64,000 nucleotides of DNA from Winogradskyella tangerina (GTDB lineage: Bacteria > Bacteroidota > Bacteroidia > Flavobacteriales > Flavobacteriaceae): NCBI RefSeq assembly GCF_003260205.1, contig NZ_QERF01000007.1:124001-188000 (forward strand), written 5' to 3'. The notes beneath the pieces were generated by a model. That model had not been told where the DNA came from. It searched no databases and saw nothing but the letters and a program-made list of their open reading frames with translations. Position 1 is the first letter of the stretch, and the number at the start of each line of letters is the position of its first letter. Position numbers and translations under genes: made by a program. This document shows, one piece after another, positions 62,751-64,000 of this stretch.

Positions 62751-63230
62751 TTAGTAAGCATATAATGAATTTGTAAACCCAGACCAATGCAATGCATATG
62801 CAATGCCGTAAAATAAACTAATGTAGCCTGCCAAAGGAACCGAAGGCCATTTAGAATATTTTTTTACAATGAGATGAAGAATTAACGAAAACAGCAGTGA
62901 GAATACAAAAAGAACTAAAAACGATAATGTTGAAAATGAGAATACAAGACCAAAGAATAGCAGTATATCTCCTAAACCAATGGCTTCATTTATTTTCATT
63001 TTAAGTTTCATTTTTGCGTAGACTATTAGAATTATTATAAGTGTCAAAACAAACAATAGATTCATACCAATAGAAACAAAAAATAATTCTGGTAGGGTGC
63101 TGTTATAAAATAAAATAGCACTACTTATGCCAAGTATTGGATAGAGAAACCAATAGACCTGTCGATCTTTAATATCCTGATAAGATATAAGACCAATACA
63201 GCTTATTAATATGAGTTTTATTACTATCAT
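62751..63230 (-). CDS. Short A24-type prepilin peptidase
   Basis: I start it at ATG 63230, which overlaps the pseudopilin stop as TAATG; the frame open to 63278 adds 16 residues inside the pseudopilin gene. The 159-residue protein has about six helices and the two catalytic aspartates of family A24 (SYQDIKDR with D19, and GLGDILLF with D88). It lacks the N-terminal N-methylase domain and Cys-rich loop of PilD/GspO (about 260-290 residues), resembling TadV/FlaK-size enzymes. It would process the pseudopilin encoded just upstream. Confidence 0.82.
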   Translation of the reverse strand: MIVIKLILISCIGLISYQDIKDRQVYWFLYPILGISSAILFYNSTLPELFFVSIGMNLLFVLTLIIILIVYAKMKLKMKINEAIGLGDILLFFGLVFSFSTLSFLVLFVFSLLFSLILHLIVKKYSKWPSVPLAGYISLFYGIAYALHWSGFTNSLYAY

Positions 63231-63643
63231 TAGTCCTTTATAATTTGCCTTGGTGCGCCTGTTTCGTTGATTTCCCAAACGTTGAAAATCCCATCGCCGT
63301 CAAAATCTGTTATTGCTGTTGCTCTGGCCACAAAGGTGGTGTTGTCGGCACTTAAAATTTCATAAGTATAATTACTTGTACCATTTTCCTTTACGGTTTT
63401 AGGCGCCTCAAAATCTAATTCATAAAGATCAGCACTGTATTTAGAATATAGGTAGCGATGTGAAGTTTGATTATTGTATATATACTTCAGCTGCATTTGA
63501 GCTTCAATACTCTTTGCTTTAACAACCAATGGCATAAGATTTGGAAGTGCAATAAGCATAAAAACACCTATTATTAATAGCACTATGAGCACCTCTTGAA
63601 GACTAAAAGCTTTAAGCTTTTTATTTGATATTTTTAATTTCAT
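63230..63643 (-). CDS. Pseudopilin / type IV pilin-like protein
   Basis: A 137-residue class III-signal prepilin. N-terminal leader MKLKISNKKLKA then FSLQEVLIVLLIIGVFMLIA, the hydrophobic helix with Glu at +5 (E17). The residue before the cut is Ala (A12) where Gly is usual, and position +4 is Gln. The soluble domain ends DFDGDGIFNVWEINETG, an Asp-rich loop resembling a calcium-binding site in major pseudopilins. It is coupled to the peptidase gene and starts 12 bases after the regulator gene. Predicted major pseudopilin (GspG type). Confidence 0.88.
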   Translation of the reverse strand: MKLKISNKKLKAFSLQEVLIVLLIIGVFMLIALPNLMPLVVKAKSIEAQMQLKYIYNNQTSHRYLYSKYSADLYELDFEAPKTVKENGTSNYTYEILSADNTTFVARATAITDFDGDGIFNVWEINETGAPRQIIKD

Positions 63644-63655
63644 AGGCTGTTGATA

Positions 63656-64000
63656 TTAAATAAATCCGCAGGCTTCAGCTTTAAGGATAAGGTGTCTGTC
63701 GTCACCTTCTTCGACACCAAATACCTCCTTTAGATTTCGTTTTCGTAATTCTATAGCACTTTTTGAAAGTGGTATAATCTCAGAAAGATGTTTCATCTTC
63801 GCACCCTTAGATAATTGATACAAGAGCTGCCGATCTATCCTATCGAGGGTAAAGTCATTTGTGATATGACGTCGCATTAGTTGCAAGATCAATTTGCTGT
63901 AATACGGACAGTCTTCAATTACCGAAACTATGGCGTTATTAAGTTTTTCAAAATTGAGTTCTCTTTTAATAAGAAACCCTTCAGGATTTAGATTCTTAAG
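63656..64000 (-). CDS. LuxR-type response regulator, 5' part cut by the window edge
   Basis: The frame is open up to base 64000 without an intervening stop, giving the last 114 residues of a longer protein. The first part (KNLNPEGFLIKRELNFEKL) looks like the end of a receiver domain. The last 65 residues are a LuxR/NarL helix-turn-helix: LDRIDRQLLYQLSKGAKMKH, then LSKSAIELRKRNLKEVFG and LILKAEACGFI. It ends 12 bases before the pseudopilin gene, so it is probably cotranscribed with, and may regulate, the secretion operon. The ATG at 63892 is internal. Confidence 0.75.
   Translation of the reverse strand, partial: LKNLNPEGFLIKRELNFEKLNNAIVSVIEDCPYYSKLILQLMRRHITNDFTLDRIDRQLLYQLSKGAKMKHLSEIIPLSKSAIELRKRNLKEVFGVEEGDDRHLILKAEACGFI

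Noticed and set aside
63230..63278. 16-residue N-terminal extension of the prepilin peptidase
   Set aside because: Lies within the pseudopilin coding sequence, is basic and non-hydrophobic; the TAATG overlap start at 63230 is the normal coupled arrangement.
1..64000. tRNA, rRNA, CRISPR arrays, insertion sequences, prophage
   Set aside because: Looked for on both strands by eye; no cloverleaf-like sequence, no regular spacer-repeat array and no transposase or phage protein was recognised.

Overview
The window looks like chromosome of a marine-type Flavobacteriaceae (phylum Bacteroidota). Evidence: AT-rich DNA; promoters of the Bacteroidota type (-7 box TAnnTTTG, sometimes with a -33 TTG) in front of several genes; a type IX secretion C-terminal sorting domain; DUF4294, a TlpA/DUF4369 lipoprotein, an AraC regulator with seven membrane helices, LytTR/LytS signalling and a fused E1 ketoacid dehydrogenase, all common in this family. 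Most genes lie on the minus strand. I see no rRNA, tRNA, CRISPR array, transposase, integrase or phage gene. No gap between genes exceeds about 300 bases.

Layout. (1) 1-6.4 kb: a partial secreted MORN-like protein, an M42 aminopeptidase, a DUF4294/TrhA pair on the plus strand, a small operon (membrane protein, cupin, DinB), a VOC protein and a peptide-transporter-like MFS protein. (2) 6.4-9.7 kb: pdxH, then a compact four-gene operon with a DUF2314-like protein, a 5'-truncated sterol desaturase/fatty-acid hydroxylase, a DUF4919-like protein and an unknown; three of the four products carry a basic-aromatic peptide at one end. (3) 9.9-18.4 kb: an accessory stretch of poorly conserved small genes, a Tiki-type lipoprotein under two BlaI/MecI-like operators, an ABC transporter pair, and degenerate repeats at gene borders that recall a gene-cassette array. 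(4) 18.4-29.9 kb: methyltransferases, a ZIP metal transporter, a LytS/LytTR two-component system with its own lipoprotein, and a DoxX-lipoprotein-DUF2807 operon beside an AraC regulator.

(5) 29.9-40.3 kb: fused E1 alpha/beta dehydrogenase, an M1-peptidase-like protein that lost its zinc site and is joined to an outer-membrane barrel, a T9SS-exported nuclease/phosphatase, a LOG-type hydrolase and uvrA. (6) 40.3-57.3 kb: mostly housekeeping and peptide turnover: DUF2188, tricorn-like S41 protease, gamma-glutamyltransferase, AlkD, an ATP-grasp ligase, acyl-carrier-protein phosphodiesterase, glmM, a class V aminotransferase-fold enzyme, an LpxL-like acyltransferase, rhomboid, a TlpA lipoprotein and mnmE.

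(7) 57.4-64.0 kb (runs off the end): the most system-like locus. One tight minus-strand operon encodes a LuxR-type regulator (partial), a pseudopilin, a short prepilin peptidase, a GspE/PilB ATPase, a secretin, a GspL-like (PilM plus PilN) protein and a PilO/GspM-like protein. It is a reduced type II secretion or type IV pilus machine in a phylum better known for type IX secretion; the inner-membrane platform protein GspF/PilC is not in the visible part.
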